NCBI RefSeq assembly: GCF_026626665.1
Contig: NZ_JAPNKE010000002.1
Coordinates: forward strand, 2,791,204-2,855,203
DNA length: 64,000 nucleotides
From: Nannocystis pusilla
GTDB lineage: Bacteria; Myxococcota_A; Polyangia; Nannocystales; Nannocystaceae
Reading direction: 5' to 3'
The notes beneath the pieces were generated by a model. That model was given only the letters and a program-made list of their open reading frames with translations. It did no database searches and had not been told where the DNA came from. Each line of letters opens with the position of its first letter. Positions within the stretch are counted from its first letter, which is position 1. The translations under genes were made by a program, and so were the position numbers. Shown one piece after another: positions 1 to 8,996 of this stretch.

Positions 1-1078
1 TGATGCCCGCGACCACCGGATCCTGGTCGTTGAACGGCTTGGTGCCGTCGGGCCGCTCGGTCACGAACACCACCTGCGGCGGGCTGCCGGCGAAGCGCGG
101 GTGCGGGTTGTCGGTGTCGAACACGATCTTGTCCGACTCCCACTTCACGCCGATCTTCTCGAGGAACCCGAGGTAGTCGCCCTTCGGCTCCCCGCCCTGG
201 TCCTGCATGCCGAACATCATCCCCTGGTTCTGGCCCGGGGGCGGCAGCATCGGCTCGCTCGGCGACAGGCGCATGTCGAACAGCGGCATCGGGTCGACGG
301 TGAGCAGCGCCGGGCGGCCCTCGTCGATGTACTTCTTCAGGTGCTCGAGCTGCGCCGTCGTCATGCTGCTCATCTGCGGCACCAGCAGCACGTCGACGTC
401 CTTCGGGATCTCGGCGCCGGGGTTGAGGCTGCGGACCTCGTACTGCTTCTTGAGCTCGCCGATGACGCGCCAGGCCGGCTGCTGCTTGCGCGCCTGCAGG
501 TCGAAGTTGCCCATGATGGTCGCGTCGGTGCGCAGCACCCCGACCACCTTCTTCTTCTCCTGCGTGACGGTGCGCAGCGCCCGGACCAGCTTGTACTCGG
601 GCGACATGCCGCGGTCGATGAACGGGATCGTCTGCTCGTGCGGCCCGCTGGTGACGGCCACGCCGAGGAACACCTGCATCTCCTGCACGCGGTCGCCGTC
701 GCGGTTGGCGACCACCTGCGGGCGGATGCCGTACTTCTCCTCGGCCTCGACCGCCTCGTCGGAGAACGACGACGGCTCGACGATGCGCACCGTGAGGCCC
801 TCCTTGCCGCGGGCCTCCATCTCGCGCAGCACCGACAGCAGGCGGGCGCGCACGGTCACGTAGTCGCGCGGCACCTCGCGCGACACGAACGCGTGGATCG
901 CCACCGGCCGCTCGGGCGTGACGGCGTCGATGAGGTCGCGGGTCGCCGAGGTGACCTGGTTGAGCTTCTCGGCGGTGACGTCGGCGCGCACGTTGGCGCG
1001 CTGGGCCATGTAGGTCAGCGAGACCGCCGTGACGGCGATCGACGCGAAGCGGATGAAGCGATGGACGCGCGGGTGCAT
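1..1078 (-). CDS. GldG-like ABC transporter auxiliary protein (partial, 3' end outside window)
   Basis: First 359 residues of a membrane-anchored protein of the GldG/IFT52-like ABC auxiliary family; the C-terminus lies beyond base 1. An N-terminal helix (about residues 10-27) is followed by a large extracytoplasmic domain with blocks typical of the family: RPVAIHAFVSREVPRDY, then FIDRGMSPEYKLVRALR, then EKKKVVGVL. The ATG overlaps the TGA of the upstream permease (TGATG), and the ATPase gene lies before that, so the three form one operon in the order ATPase, permease, auxiliary protein. In Bacteroidetes this family is tied to gliding. Elsewhere it is an uncharacterised export system, and a role in motility here is not shown by the sequence. 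Confidence 0.85.
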   Translation of the reverse strand, partial: MHPRVHRFIRFASIAVTAVSLTYMAQRANVRADVTAEKLNQVTSATRDLIDAVTPERPVAIHAFVSREVPRDYVTVRARLLSVLREMEARGKEGLTVRIVEPSSFSDEAVEAEEKYGIRPQVVANRDGDRVQEMQVFLGVAVTSGPHEQTIPFIDRGMSPEYKLVRALRTVTQEKKKVVGVLRTDATIMGNFDLQARKQQPAWRVIGELKKQYEVRSLNPGAEIPKDVDVLLVPQMSSMTTAQLEHLKKYIDEGRPALLTVDPMPLFDMRLSPSEPMLPPPGQNQGMMFGMQDQGGEPKGDYLGFLEKIGVKWESDKIVFDTDNPHPRFAGSPPQVVFVTERPDGTKPFNDQDPVVAGI

Positions 1079-1944
1079 CACCAGTGCCTCCGGGACAGCA
1101 GAAGACCGCAGAGATAGAGCGCGACGGCGGTGCCGCCGGCGAAGAACACGACGTCGCCGAGGCGGAGCACGCCCTCGCCGAAGCTGGCGAAGTGCGACGG
1201 CGCGTCGAAGGCCCCGAACAGGCCGGTGAAGCCGGGCACGACGTCGCCGAGCCACAGCACCACGCCGACGAACGCGCCGACCAGCGCCGCGTAGCCGGCG
1301 TGGATGCCCGAGCCGAACGCGACCAGCCAGCCGAGCGAGGCCAGGCCCGCGAGCAGCGCGACGCCGATGACGCCGCCGCCGATCGCCACCGACTGTGCCA
1401 GCGCGAACGCGGCGCAGCCGAGCACCCCGAGCACGAACGCCACCGTGACGTTGGTCGTCAGCAGCGAGCCGATCATGCCGACCGCCACGAACAGGGTGCC
1501 CATCAGCCAGTAGCCGAGGAACGTCGAGAACATCAGGCCGACGTCGGGCTCGCCGAGGTAGGCCAGCACCCCCACGTTGGCCAGGCTGAACGCCAGGCCG
1601 ATCGACAGCACCCCGACGGCGCCGAGGAACTTGCCGAGCACCACCTCGGTGTCGCGCACCGGCAGCGTCAGCAGCAGCTCGTCGGTGCCCGCGCGCCGCT
1701 CGTCGGCCCACAGCGTCATCGTGATCGCCGGCACGAACAGCATCAGGATCACCGGCATCTGCCGGTTGAGCGTCGCCAGGTCCGCGAGGTTGCGGTCGAA
1801 GAACTCGCGCGGCCAGAACGCCGCCCCGGCGCACAGCGCGATGAACAACGTGAGGAACACGTAACCGGTCGGGTTGCCGAGGAAGCTGCGCAGCTCCTTG
1901 CCGGCGATGCCGAGGATCACGTCCTTCGAAGACGTGGTGACCAT
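1078..1944 (-). CDS. ABC-2 type permease, GldF-like
   Basis: A 288-residue integral membrane protein with about six hydrophobic segments. Between the first and second segments it carries WADERRAGTDELLLTLPV, the cytoplasmic block that is characteristic of ABC-2/GldF permeases. I placed the start at the ATG that follows the ATPase stop by 2 bp; the longer reading frame upstream is an out-of-frame shadow of the ATPase. It ends in a 1-base stop/start overlap with the GldG-like gene. It would form the membrane channel energised by the adjacent ATPase. The substrate is unknown. Confidence 0.88.
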   Translation of the reverse strand: MVTTSSKDVILGIAGKELRSFLGNPTGYVFLTLFIALCAGAAFWPREFFDRNLADLATLNRQMPVILMLFVPAITMTLWADERRAGTDELLLTLPVRDTEVVLGKFLGAVGVLSIGLAFSLANVGVLAYLGEPDVGLMFSTFLGYWLMGTLFVAVGMIGSLLTTNVTVAFVLGVLGCAAFALAQSVAIGGGVIGVALLAGLASLGWLVAFGSGIHAGYAALVGAFVGVVLWLGDVVPGFTGLFGAFDAPSHFASFGEGVLRLGDVVFFAGGTAVALYLCGLLLSRRHW

Positions 1945-1946
1945 GA

Positions 1947-2707
1947 CTACGCGGCCTCCTTGCGCCGCTTGTCCATCAGCGCGTAGAAGCGCTGCTCGAC
2001 CGTGCTGCCGGCGCGCAGCTCGTCGAGCGTGCCGGAGAACACCAGCCGGCCCTCGCCGACCACGATGACCTCGCTGGCCACCGCCTCGACCTCCTGCAGG
2101 ATGTGCGTCGACAGCAGGATCGTCTTGGTCCGCCCGAGCTCGCGGATGAGCTCGCGGACGTCGCGGATCTGCAGCGGATCGAGGCCGCTGGTCGGCTCGT
2201 CGAGGATCAGCACCTCGGGGTCGTGCAGCAGCGCCTGGGCCATGCCGACGCGCTGGCGGAAGCCCTTCGACAGCTTGCCGACCGGCTTGTCGAACACTTC
2301 GGCGATGGCACACTGGCGGGTCACGCGCTCGATCGCCGACTTGAGGCCGTTGCCGAGCCCGCGGACCCGGCCGACGAACTCGAGCGTCTCGCGCGGCGTC
2401 ATGTCGGCGTAGAGCGGGCCGTTCTCGGGCAGGTAACCGAGGCGCTGGGCCATCTCGATGCGCTGATCCGGGTGCGTCGGGTCGAAGCCGAGGACCCTGG
2501 CGCTGCCGGACGTCGGCGCGAGGTAGCCGGTCAGGATCTTCATCGTCGTCGACTTGCCGGCGCCGTTGGGGCCGAGGAACGCGGCGACGGTGCCCTGCGT
2601 ACCTCGAAGGTGACGCTGTGCAGGGCCGCGAAGTCGCCGTAGATCTTCGACAGGTTCTCGGCGCGGATGGTCACGCTGCGACTGGAATTCGATTCGGGCG
2701 TGGTCAT
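1947..2707 (-). CDS. ABC transporter ATP-binding protein, GldA-like (apparent 1-base deletion)
   Basis: An ATP-binding subunit with Walker A GPNGAGKS, ABC signature LSKGFRQR, Walker B VLILDEPTSGLDP and the H-loop histidine in STHI, so the nucleotide-binding machinery is complete. The N-terminus from the ATG at 2707 (MTTPESNSS..., IRAENLSKIYGDFAALHSVTFEV) and the rest of the protein are in different frames. One missing base near 2596-2600, just before the GTVAAFLGPN block, restores a normal protein of about 253 residues. Gene order with the permease and GldG-like gene supports an intact transporter, so a sequencing or assembly deletion is more likely than a true pseudogene. Confidence 0.85.
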
Positions 2708-3263
2708 GCGTGCTGCTCGCGGGGGCGGCCGCGCGCGGCCGCTCGGGTCGCACGCGACGGCCGGTCTGCAAGGGAGCGGGGCTCCGCGGGGCTCCGCGGT
2801 GGCTCCACGTGTGGATCCGGGACAATCCGCGGATCCGCGGCACGTGCGGCGGCGCGGGACCTACCCGCGCGCCAGCATGTGTATTCCTTCCGACCCAACC
2901 TGACAAGCACCAATTTCCCAAGCATGCCGGGCTTGTGGCATAGGCTCTCGCCGATGCCGGTCTCGCCGCGCCCCGGAATTTGCCTCGCCTCCCTGCGGAT
3001 TTCAGCGCTGGTCGTCGCCCGCGTGCGTCCTCGGCCTCGCGCTCGCATTCGCGTGCGGCGGCCGCCCCCCGATCGAAGCCGCGTCGTCGGCCAGCGCTCA
3101 TCAATCGCTGTCGGCGGGCACGAGCCCCGCGCCGGAGCCGACGCCTGCCGCGCCTGCGCCCGCCCCCGCGCCGGCGCCCGCCGCCCCGGCGGCGGATCCC
3201 CCGCCCAGCGCGCCTGCCGGCGCCGGCGGCACCGCTCCGCTCAGCGCCGAGCAGCGAGCGACG

Positions 3264-4187
3264 ATGTTGGCTGGCCCCGAGGACAGCCTCATAGCGACGC
3301 CGATCCACTACATGAAGAGCAACGAGGTCCGGCACGACGTGTTCTTCCCGTACGTCGCCGGCAAGGGCGGCGTCTACGTCGGCGTCGGCTCCGATCAGAA
3401 CTACACCCTCGCGGCCGCGGCCGGCAGCGAGCTTATCTTCCTGCTCGACATCGATCAGAGCGTCGTCGATCTCCACCGCTGTTACGAGGCGCTGATCGAA
3501 GCCTCGCCCGATCCCAAGACCCTCTTCGACCGCTGGAAAGCCGAGTCCGAAGGCGACAGCGCCAAGATCCTCGAGACCGCCTACGCCGGCCTGCCCGACG
3601 CCGAGCGCAAGCGCATCGTCCGGCTCTACCGGGCCGCGCGCGAGACCGTCTACGTCCACCTCGACCGCGTCTATCGGCGGCGTCAGGGCGATCAGCCGAC
3701 CGCGTGGATGTCGAACCCCGAGATGTACCAGTACATCCGCGGCATGTTCCTCGCCGATCGCGTGCGCATGATGGCCGGCGACCTCACCGGCCCCAACTCG
3801 TTGCAGTCGGTCGGCGCCGCCGCCAAGGCGATGGGCCTGCCGGTGCGCGTCGTCTACTTCAGCAACGCCGAGGAGTACTTCGACTACAACAAGCAGTTCG
3901 TCGCCAACGTCGAGGCCCTCGCCGGCGACGAGCAGTCGCTGGTCCTGCGCACCATCTACAGCAAGAAGTGGGTCCACGCCGATCAGCTGTGGGCCTACCA
4001 GGTCCAGCCGCTGTCCGACTACCGGACGCGCCTCGGTGACCGCAAGAACCGCTCGCGCAACCCCATGCTGCGCTACGCCGAGATCGACGGCACCCTCAAC
4101 AAGGACACCGGCGTCAAGGGCCTCAGCCTGATCGCCCTCGCCCCGCGCAGCCCCGCCGAGGGCGCGCAAACCTTCGCGCATCGCTAG
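3264..4187 (+). CDS. LIC_10091-like lipoprotein, possible methyltransferase fold
   Basis: A conserved protein of 307 residues from the first usable ATG. The same frame is open upstream and encodes a lipoprotein-type stretch (VLGLALAFAC, about 3027-3056) and a long Ala/Pro linker, but has no start codon. The true start is therefore probably farther upstream (an ATG at 2954 is a candidate) behind a frameshift. The body resembles the LIC_10091 family of leptospires and myxobacteria. GGVYVGVGSDQNYTL followed by ELIFLLDID looks like motif I and the acidic motif II of a class I S-adenosylmethionine fold. That function is inference, and no substrate can be named. It is transcribed away from the divergent gld-type operon. 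Confidence 0.72.
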   Translation: MLAGPEDSLIATPIHYMKSNEVRHDVFFPYVAGKGGVYVGVGSDQNYTLAAAAGSELIFLLDIDQSVVDLHRCYEALIEASPDPKTLFDRWKAESEGDSAKILETAYAGLPDAERKRIVRLYRAARETVYVHLDRVYRRRQGDQPTAWMSNPEMYQYIRGMFLADRVRMMAGDLTGPNSLQSVGAAAKAMGLPVRVVYFSNAEEYFDYNKQFVANVEALAGDEQSLVLRTIYSKKWVHADQLWAYQVQPLSDYRTRLGDRKNRSRNPMLRYAEIDGTLNKDTGVKGLSLIALAPRSPAEGAQTFAHR

Positions 4188-4382
4188 CGCCGGGCCCGCT
4201 GGGGCCCGTTCCCTGCAGCCTCGTCCTCGCCTCGCGGCGCCGCGCGTCTGCTCTTCGCGGCGGCACACGACGTCGATGTGCCCGTCTTCACCTGACGCGT
4301 GCGCGCGTCCGGCGACGGTGCGAGCCCTCACGGCCCCGCCATCCTCGCCGTCCACGAGGCGGCGGCTAAAGTCGCCGCAGTC

Positions 4383-5682
4383 ATGACGCGCCTCGTCGAC
4401 CTCAGCCCCGAAGCATTCGCAGCGCACCTCACCTCCTCGGCCGTCGCCGCGCCTCCTTCGTGCACGACAACGGCGTCGTCCGCAGCTCGCACCCCGAGCT
4501 CGCCGAGATCGCGGCCCACCTCCTCGGCGACACCCGCGACTATCACCGCCACGAAGGTGTCTTCCTCGAGGTCGGCGCCACCACCGGCGCGCTGTTCGGC
4601 GCCTTCGTCCACAACACCACCCGCGGCCAGGGCCAGGGCGGCCTGCGTTACTGGCCGTACGGCGACCTCGCCGGCTTCCTCAGCGACGGCCTGCGGCTGT
4701 CGCACGGCATGACCCGCAAGAGCGCCCTCGCCGGCCTGTGGTGGGGCGGCGGCAAGGGCCTCATCGCCCGCCACATCGACCACCCCTACCACGACGTCGG
4801 CTTCCGCGAGCGCCTCTACACCGAGTACGCCAGCTTCGTCGCCAGCCTGCGCGGCTGCTACATCACCGCCGAGGACGCCGGTACCGGCCCCGCGGACATG
4901 GCCGTCGTGCACCGCGGCACTCGCTTCGTCACCTGCATCCCGCCCGCGCTCGGCGGCGCCGGCAACCCTCGCCCGCGACCGCCAAGGGGGTCGTGTGCGC
5001 GATGGAGGGCGCCCTGGCCCACCTCGGCCTCGGCGACCTCGCCGGCAAGAAGATCGTCATGCAGGGCACCGGCAACGTCGGCGCGGCGATGATCGGCGAG
5101 CTCGTGCAGCGCGGCGTCGGCTCGATCCTCGCCAGCGAGCTGTCGCCCGCGCGGCGCGAGCAGCTGGAGCGCGAGTTCGCCGGCGCCCCGCTCACCGTCG
5201 TCCCCGCCGAGCCGGGCGACAACCGGATCCTCGCCGAGCCGTGCGACATCCTCGCGCCCAACGCTCTCGGCGGCGTCCTCAACCCCGACACGATCCCCGG
5301 CATCCAGGCCCGCATCGTCTGCGGCGCCGCCAACAACCAGCTCCTCGACGACGTGCGCGACGGCGAAGCCCTGCGCGCGCGCGGCATCGCCTACGTGCCC
5401 GACTTCCTGTGCAACCGCATGGGCATCGTCTACTGCGCGAACGAGCAGTACGGCAAGGTCCCGCACGACGCCGCCATCGAGCGCCACTACGGGCGCGACT
5501 GGGACAACGCCGTCTACGTCGTCACCCGCCGCGCCCTCGAGCTGGCCGAGCGCGAGAACATCACCTCCGCCGCCGCCGCCAACCGCCTCGCCGACGCCCT
5601 CGCCACCGAGCCGCACCCAATCTGGGGCCATCGCTCGCGGGCCATCATCGCCGGCCTCGTCGCCGAGGGCTGGGCCGACTGA
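4383..5682 (+). CDS. Glu/Leu/Phe/Val-type dehydrogenase (two apparent 1-base deletions)
   Basis: NAD(P)-dependent oxidative deamination of an amino acid, probably leucine-dehydrogenase-like. Visible blocks are GGLRYWPYGD, then the substrate and catalytic-lysine region GMTRKSALAGLWWGGGKG, then YITAEDAGTG, then the Rossmann region IVMQGTGNVGAAMIGEL, and the tail CGAANNQL. The protein starts MTRLVDLSPEAF at 4383 but changes frame near 4433 and again near 4973 (GNP/SPATAKGVV). Adding one base at each point gives a continuous protein of about 433 residues, the usual family length. Both breaks are single-base deletions, as elsewhere in this window. A palindromic repeat starts directly after the stop codon. 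Confidence 0.82.
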
Positions 5683-5700
5683 CCTGTCCCTCCGGACAGG
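5683..5700. repeat. Hairpin repeat CCTGTCC-N4-GGACAGG
   Basis: A perfect 7-bp inverted repeat (CCTGTCC, loop CTCC, GGACAGG) begins at the base after the TGA of the dehydrogenase gene. It is one of the cleanest members of the dispersed TGTCC/GGACA family in this window. It could act in transcription termination, but it has no following T run. Confidence 0.85.
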
Positions 5701-6153
5701 CTGCAGCGTCGTCGCTTCGGCCCGATCGACGGGCGCTCCGACATCCGTCTCGCCCCGGAAAGTCCGCCTGACCTTCGGCCAGGCCCTGGGATCTCGCCCG
5801 GGCCGTCCCGTCTCGCGCGAGTTCGTCGATTGGACGCAGGGCGTCGACAAGTTCGCGTGCATCCTCGAGGACACGATGAACGGCAAGCCGTCGACCGGCG
5901 CCGCCTGCCCCTTCGGCCAGGTCCCACGGCGAGCTGTCCCTTCCGCCAGCCCGCTGCCGCGAGTCCCCTCGCTCCGCGCCTGTCTCTTCAGCCAGCCCTG
6001 CTCGCCGGCGCGCCGACCGGCGCCGTGGCCCGCCAGGCGCTGCAGCCAGGTGCCGCCCGGCCCCACCGGCCCTGCGGGCGTTCGCGCCGCGGTGAGTTGT
6101 CTAACTTCGTGAAACCCGCGGCGCGTGAGCGCGCTGTGGCATCGTCCCGCCCG
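5701..6153. other. Intergenic stretch without a recognised gene
   Basis: About 450 bases between the dehydrogenase hairpin and the M13 peptidase start. It contains short GC-rich repeats such as CTTCGGCCAGG, but no reading frame with plausible codon use and no RNA gene that I can recognise. Confidence 0.5.
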
Positions 6154-8268
6154 ATGTCACGCCTCTCGCCCGCGCATTGCGTCCTGGCCCTGCTCGCCCT
6201 CGCCTGCGAAAAACCCGCCGACACGCAGCCGCCCGCGCCCGCCCCCGAGCCTGTCGCCGCGCCGCAGCCCTCGCCGGTGCAGCGGGCCAACCTCGTCGCG
6301 CGCGAGCCCGTCGGCGCCGGCGTGCTCGCGGCGCTCGACACCAACACGGATCCCTGCACCGACTTCTATCAGTACGCGTGCGGCGGCTGGCTGAAGAAGA
6401 CCCCGCCGCCGGCCGACAAGCCCCGCTACGGCCGCGGCTTCGGCGAGGTCACCGACCGCAACAACGAGGTCCTCAAGGCCATCCTCGAGCGCTCGGCGGG
6501 CGCCAAGTCGAAGGACCCGATCGAGAGCAAGCTCGGCTCCTTCTACGCCGCGTGCATGGACGAGCCCGCGATCGACAAGGCCGGCATCGCCCCGATCAAG
6601 CCCCTGCTCGCCAAGGTCAAGGGCGTCAAGGACGCCAACACCCTGATGACCGTCGTCGGCGGTCTGGACGCCGACCTGTTCGGCGGCCACGGCCCCCTGT
6701 TCGACCTGTTCGTCGAGCCCGATCCGAAGCGCCCCGACGTCTACGTCGCCTTCGTCGACCAGGGCGGCACCGGCCTGCCCGACCGCGACTTCTACCTCAA
6801 GACCGACGAGCGCACCAAGGCGCTGCTGGCCGCCTACCAGGCCCACGTCGCGCGCATGCTCGGCTTCCTCGGCGACGCCCCCGAGGTAGCGACCGACCTC
6901 GCCGCCAAGATCGTCGCCTTCGAGACCGCGCTGGCCGAGCTGCAGACCCCGCGCGATCAGATGCGCGACCCCGACAAGACCTACAACCTGCTCGGCGTCG
7001 AGGGCCTGAGCAAGCTCGACCCCGAGCTCAACTGGGCCGGCTTCTTCAAGTCGTTCGGCTACACCAAGCTCGGCGCCGACCTCAACGTCACCGTCCCCGG
7101 CTACTTCGAGAAGCTCGGCGCGTTGCTGCGCGGCACCGACCCGAACACCCTGCAGGCCTACCTGCGCTGGCACATCCTCCGCGTCAGCGCGGCCGCCCTC
7201 AGCAAGGACATCGTCGACGCCGACTTCCAGTTCACCTCGGCGCTGACCGGCGCCAAGGAGCTGTCGCCGCGGTGGGAGCGGTGCGTCGGCTGGGCCAACA
7301 TGGGCCTCGGCGAGCTCGTCGGTCAGGCCTTCATCAAGGAGCGGTTCGCCGGCGCCAGCAAGGACATCGCCCTCGAGATGATCGCCGCCATCGAGGAGGC
7401 GTTCGCCGCCGGCCTCCCGGCGCTCGCGTGGATGGACGACGCCACCCGCCAGCGCGCGCTCGAGAAGGCCAAGGCGCTGCACAACAAGATCGGCTACCCC
7501 GACAAGTGGCGCGACTACGGCAAGCTCAAGCTGCAGCGCACCGGCCACGCCGGCAACGGCCAGGCGATCCGCAAGTTCCTGCTGCAGCGGGACTTCGACC
7601 GGGTCGGCAAGCCGGTCGACAAGGGCGAGTGGCACATGCCGCCCGCGCTGGTCAACGCCTACTACAACCCGAGCGCCAATGAGATGGTGTTCCCGGCCGG
7701 CATCCTCCAGCCGCCCTACTTCAGCGCCGAATTCCCGATGGCCATGAACTTCGGCGGCATCGGCATGGTCATGGGCCACGAGCTCAGCCACGGCTTCGAC
7801 GACCAGGGCCGCAAGTTCGACAAGGACGGCGTCCTGCGCGAGTGGTGGGACCCGAGCGTCGCCTCCAAGTTCGAGACCCGCGCCAAGTGCATCGAGAACA
7901 CCTACGGCGGCATCGAGGTGCTGCCCGCGGTCAAGCTCAACGGCAAGCTCACCCTCGGCGAGAACATCGCCGACTTCGGCGGGATCAAGGCCGCCTACGC
8001 CGGCTACAAGCTGCACGCCAGCAAGAAGCCCGAAGAGCCGCTGATCCAGGGCCTCACCTCCGAGCAGCTGTTCTTCATCGGCTTCGCCCAGGGCTGGTGC
8101 ACCCACGAGACCCCCGAGAGCCAGCGCCTGCGCGCCACCGTCGACCCGCACAGCCCGCCCAAGCAGCGCGTCAACGTCCCCCTGGCCCACTTCTCGGCCT
8201 TCGCCGAGACGTTCCAGTGCCAGCCCGGCGCCGCCATGCGCGCCAAGGACACCTGCGAGGTCTGGTGA
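6154..8268 (+). CDS. M13 family zinc metallopeptidase, lipoprotein (PepO/neprilysin-like)
   Basis: A 704-residue secreted endopeptidase acting on small peptides outside the cytoplasm. I chose the ATG at 6154 because it gives a lipoprotein signal peptide ending in ALLALAC, followed by a Pro/Ala linker. The longer open frame upstream is not protein-like. The family hallmarks are all present: the FYQYACGGW block near the N-terminus, NAYYNPSANEMVFPAGILQ, the zinc motif HELSH (about residues 542-546), the third ligand in ENIAD (about 603-607) and the C-terminal CEVW. Length agrees with M13 enzymes. It stands alone and is followed by a pair of inverted repeats that could terminate it. Confidence 0.95.
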   Translation: MSRLSPAHCVLALLALACEKPADTQPPAPAPEPVAAPQPSPVQRANLVAREPVGAGVLAALDTNTDPCTDFYQYACGGWLKKTPPPADKPRYGRGFGEVTDRNNEVLKAILERSAGAKSKDPIESKLGSFYAACMDEPAIDKAGIAPIKPLLAKVKGVKDANTLMTVVGGLDADLFGGHGPLFDLFVEPDPKRPDVYVAFVDQGGTGLPDRDFYLKTDERTKALLAAYQAHVARMLGFLGDAPEVATDLAAKIVAFETALAELQTPRDQMRDPDKTYNLLGVEGLSKLDPELNWAGFFKSFGYTKLGADLNVTVPGYFEKLGALLRGTDPNTLQAYLRWHILRVSAAALSKDIVDADFQFTSALTGAKELSPRWERCVGWANMGLGELVGQAFIKERFAGASKDIALEMIAAIEEAFAAGLPALAWMDDATRQRALEKAKALHNKIGYPDKWRDYGKLKLQRTGHAGNGQAIRKFLLQRDFDRVGKPVDKGEWHMPPALVNAYYNPSANEMVFPAGILQPPYFSAEFPMAMNFGGIGMVMGHELSHGFDDQGRKFDKDGVLREWWDPSVASKFETRAKCIENTYGGIEVLPAVKLNGKLTLGENIADFGGIKAAYAGYKLHASKKPEEPLIQGLTSEQLFFIGFAQGWCTHETPESQRLRATVDPHSPPKQRVNVPLAHFSAFAETFQCQPGAAMRAKDTCEVW

Positions 8269-8310
8269 GCCGCCCGCGGCCGACCGCGCGGCGCTCGCCG
8301 TGAGTTGACG

Positions 8311-8377
8311 AAAGGACATGTCCTCCAGGGCATGTCCTTTCGCGCATTCCTCGAAGGACAGGTCTCCAAGGACAGCG
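8311..8377. repeat. Inverted pair of TGTCC/GGACA repeats after the M13 gene
   Basis: AAAGGACATG and CATGTCCTTT form a perfect 10-bp inverted repeat around a 10-base spacer (8311-8340). It lies about 40 bp after the M13 stop and between convergent genes, a position suited to a bidirectional terminator. A second, looser pair (GAAGGACAGG, AAGGACAG) follows to 8377. Confidence 0.75.
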
Positions 8378-8454
8378 AGCCGCCGATGCGGCGACAGCGG
8401 CGCAGCCAGGCGCGCGTCGTGACGCTGCCGGCGCGACCGGCTCGCGCGCCTGCT

Positions 8455-8913
8455 CTACGCCACGCGGAAGCGCAGCGTCGACCCGTCGGACGTCACCGCG
8501 AACTTCTCCAGCGGCGCCTTGGCCGGCCCCTTCAGCACCGCGCCGTGGGCGTCGAAGCGCGAGCCGTGGCACGGGCAGTCGAGGCTGCGCTCGGTCGCGT
8601 TCCAGCCGGGGGTGCAGCCCATATGGGTGCACTTGAGCAGCAGCGCCTCGTAGGCGTCGCCGTCGCGGACCACCAGCACCGGCTTTTTGACCCCCGCCAC
8701 CGCGAGCGTCATCACCCCGCCAGGCTGAGCCAGCTCGGGCGCGTCCGCGAGCGCGATCACCACCTCGCCGCCGTCGGCCTGCACCTCGTGCGCGGGCGGC
8801 AGCTTGCCGGCGCAGCCGATCACCACGAGGCTCACCACCCCCGCGCTCGCGCCCAGCAGCTCTCGCCGCGTGTACCCCGACGAATTCGCCTTCGGTCCTG
8901 CGTCTGCTCTCAT
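8455..8913 (-). CDS. Rieske [2Fe-2S] protein with Tat-type lipoprotein signal
   Basis: A 152-residue electron-transfer protein. The Rieske cluster ligands are clear: CTHMGC and CPCHGSRFD, about 17 residues apart, near the C-terminus. The N-terminus carries twin arginines in YTRRELLG and a lipobox-like VVIGC, so it is probably exported folded by Tat and anchored outside. I chose the ATG at 8913 rather than the GTG at 8949 because it places the RR motif near residue 12. No cytochrome b gene adjoins it, so it is more likely a stand-alone Rieske protein than part of a bc1 complex. Confidence 0.9.
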   Translation of the reverse strand: MRADAGPKANSSGYTRRELLGASAGVVSLVVIGCAGKLPPAHEVQADGGEVVIALADAPELAQPGGVMTLAVAGVKKPVLVVRDGDAYEALLLKCTHMGCTPGWNATERSLDCPCHGSRFDAHGAVLKGPAKAPLEKFAVTSDGSTLRFRVA

Positions 8914-8996
8914 GGCCGAGACATACACCGCGTGCGCGGCATCGGCCACTCCGGCGGCGCTGGAGCTCGCGCCCGCGATCGAGGCAGCATGTCCGC

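Noticed and set aside
2596..2707. True pseudogene status of gldA-like, dehydrogenase, cls and others
   Set aside because: Every break is one missing base, the flanking sequence is well conserved, and operon neighbours are intact; an assembly error is the simpler reading.
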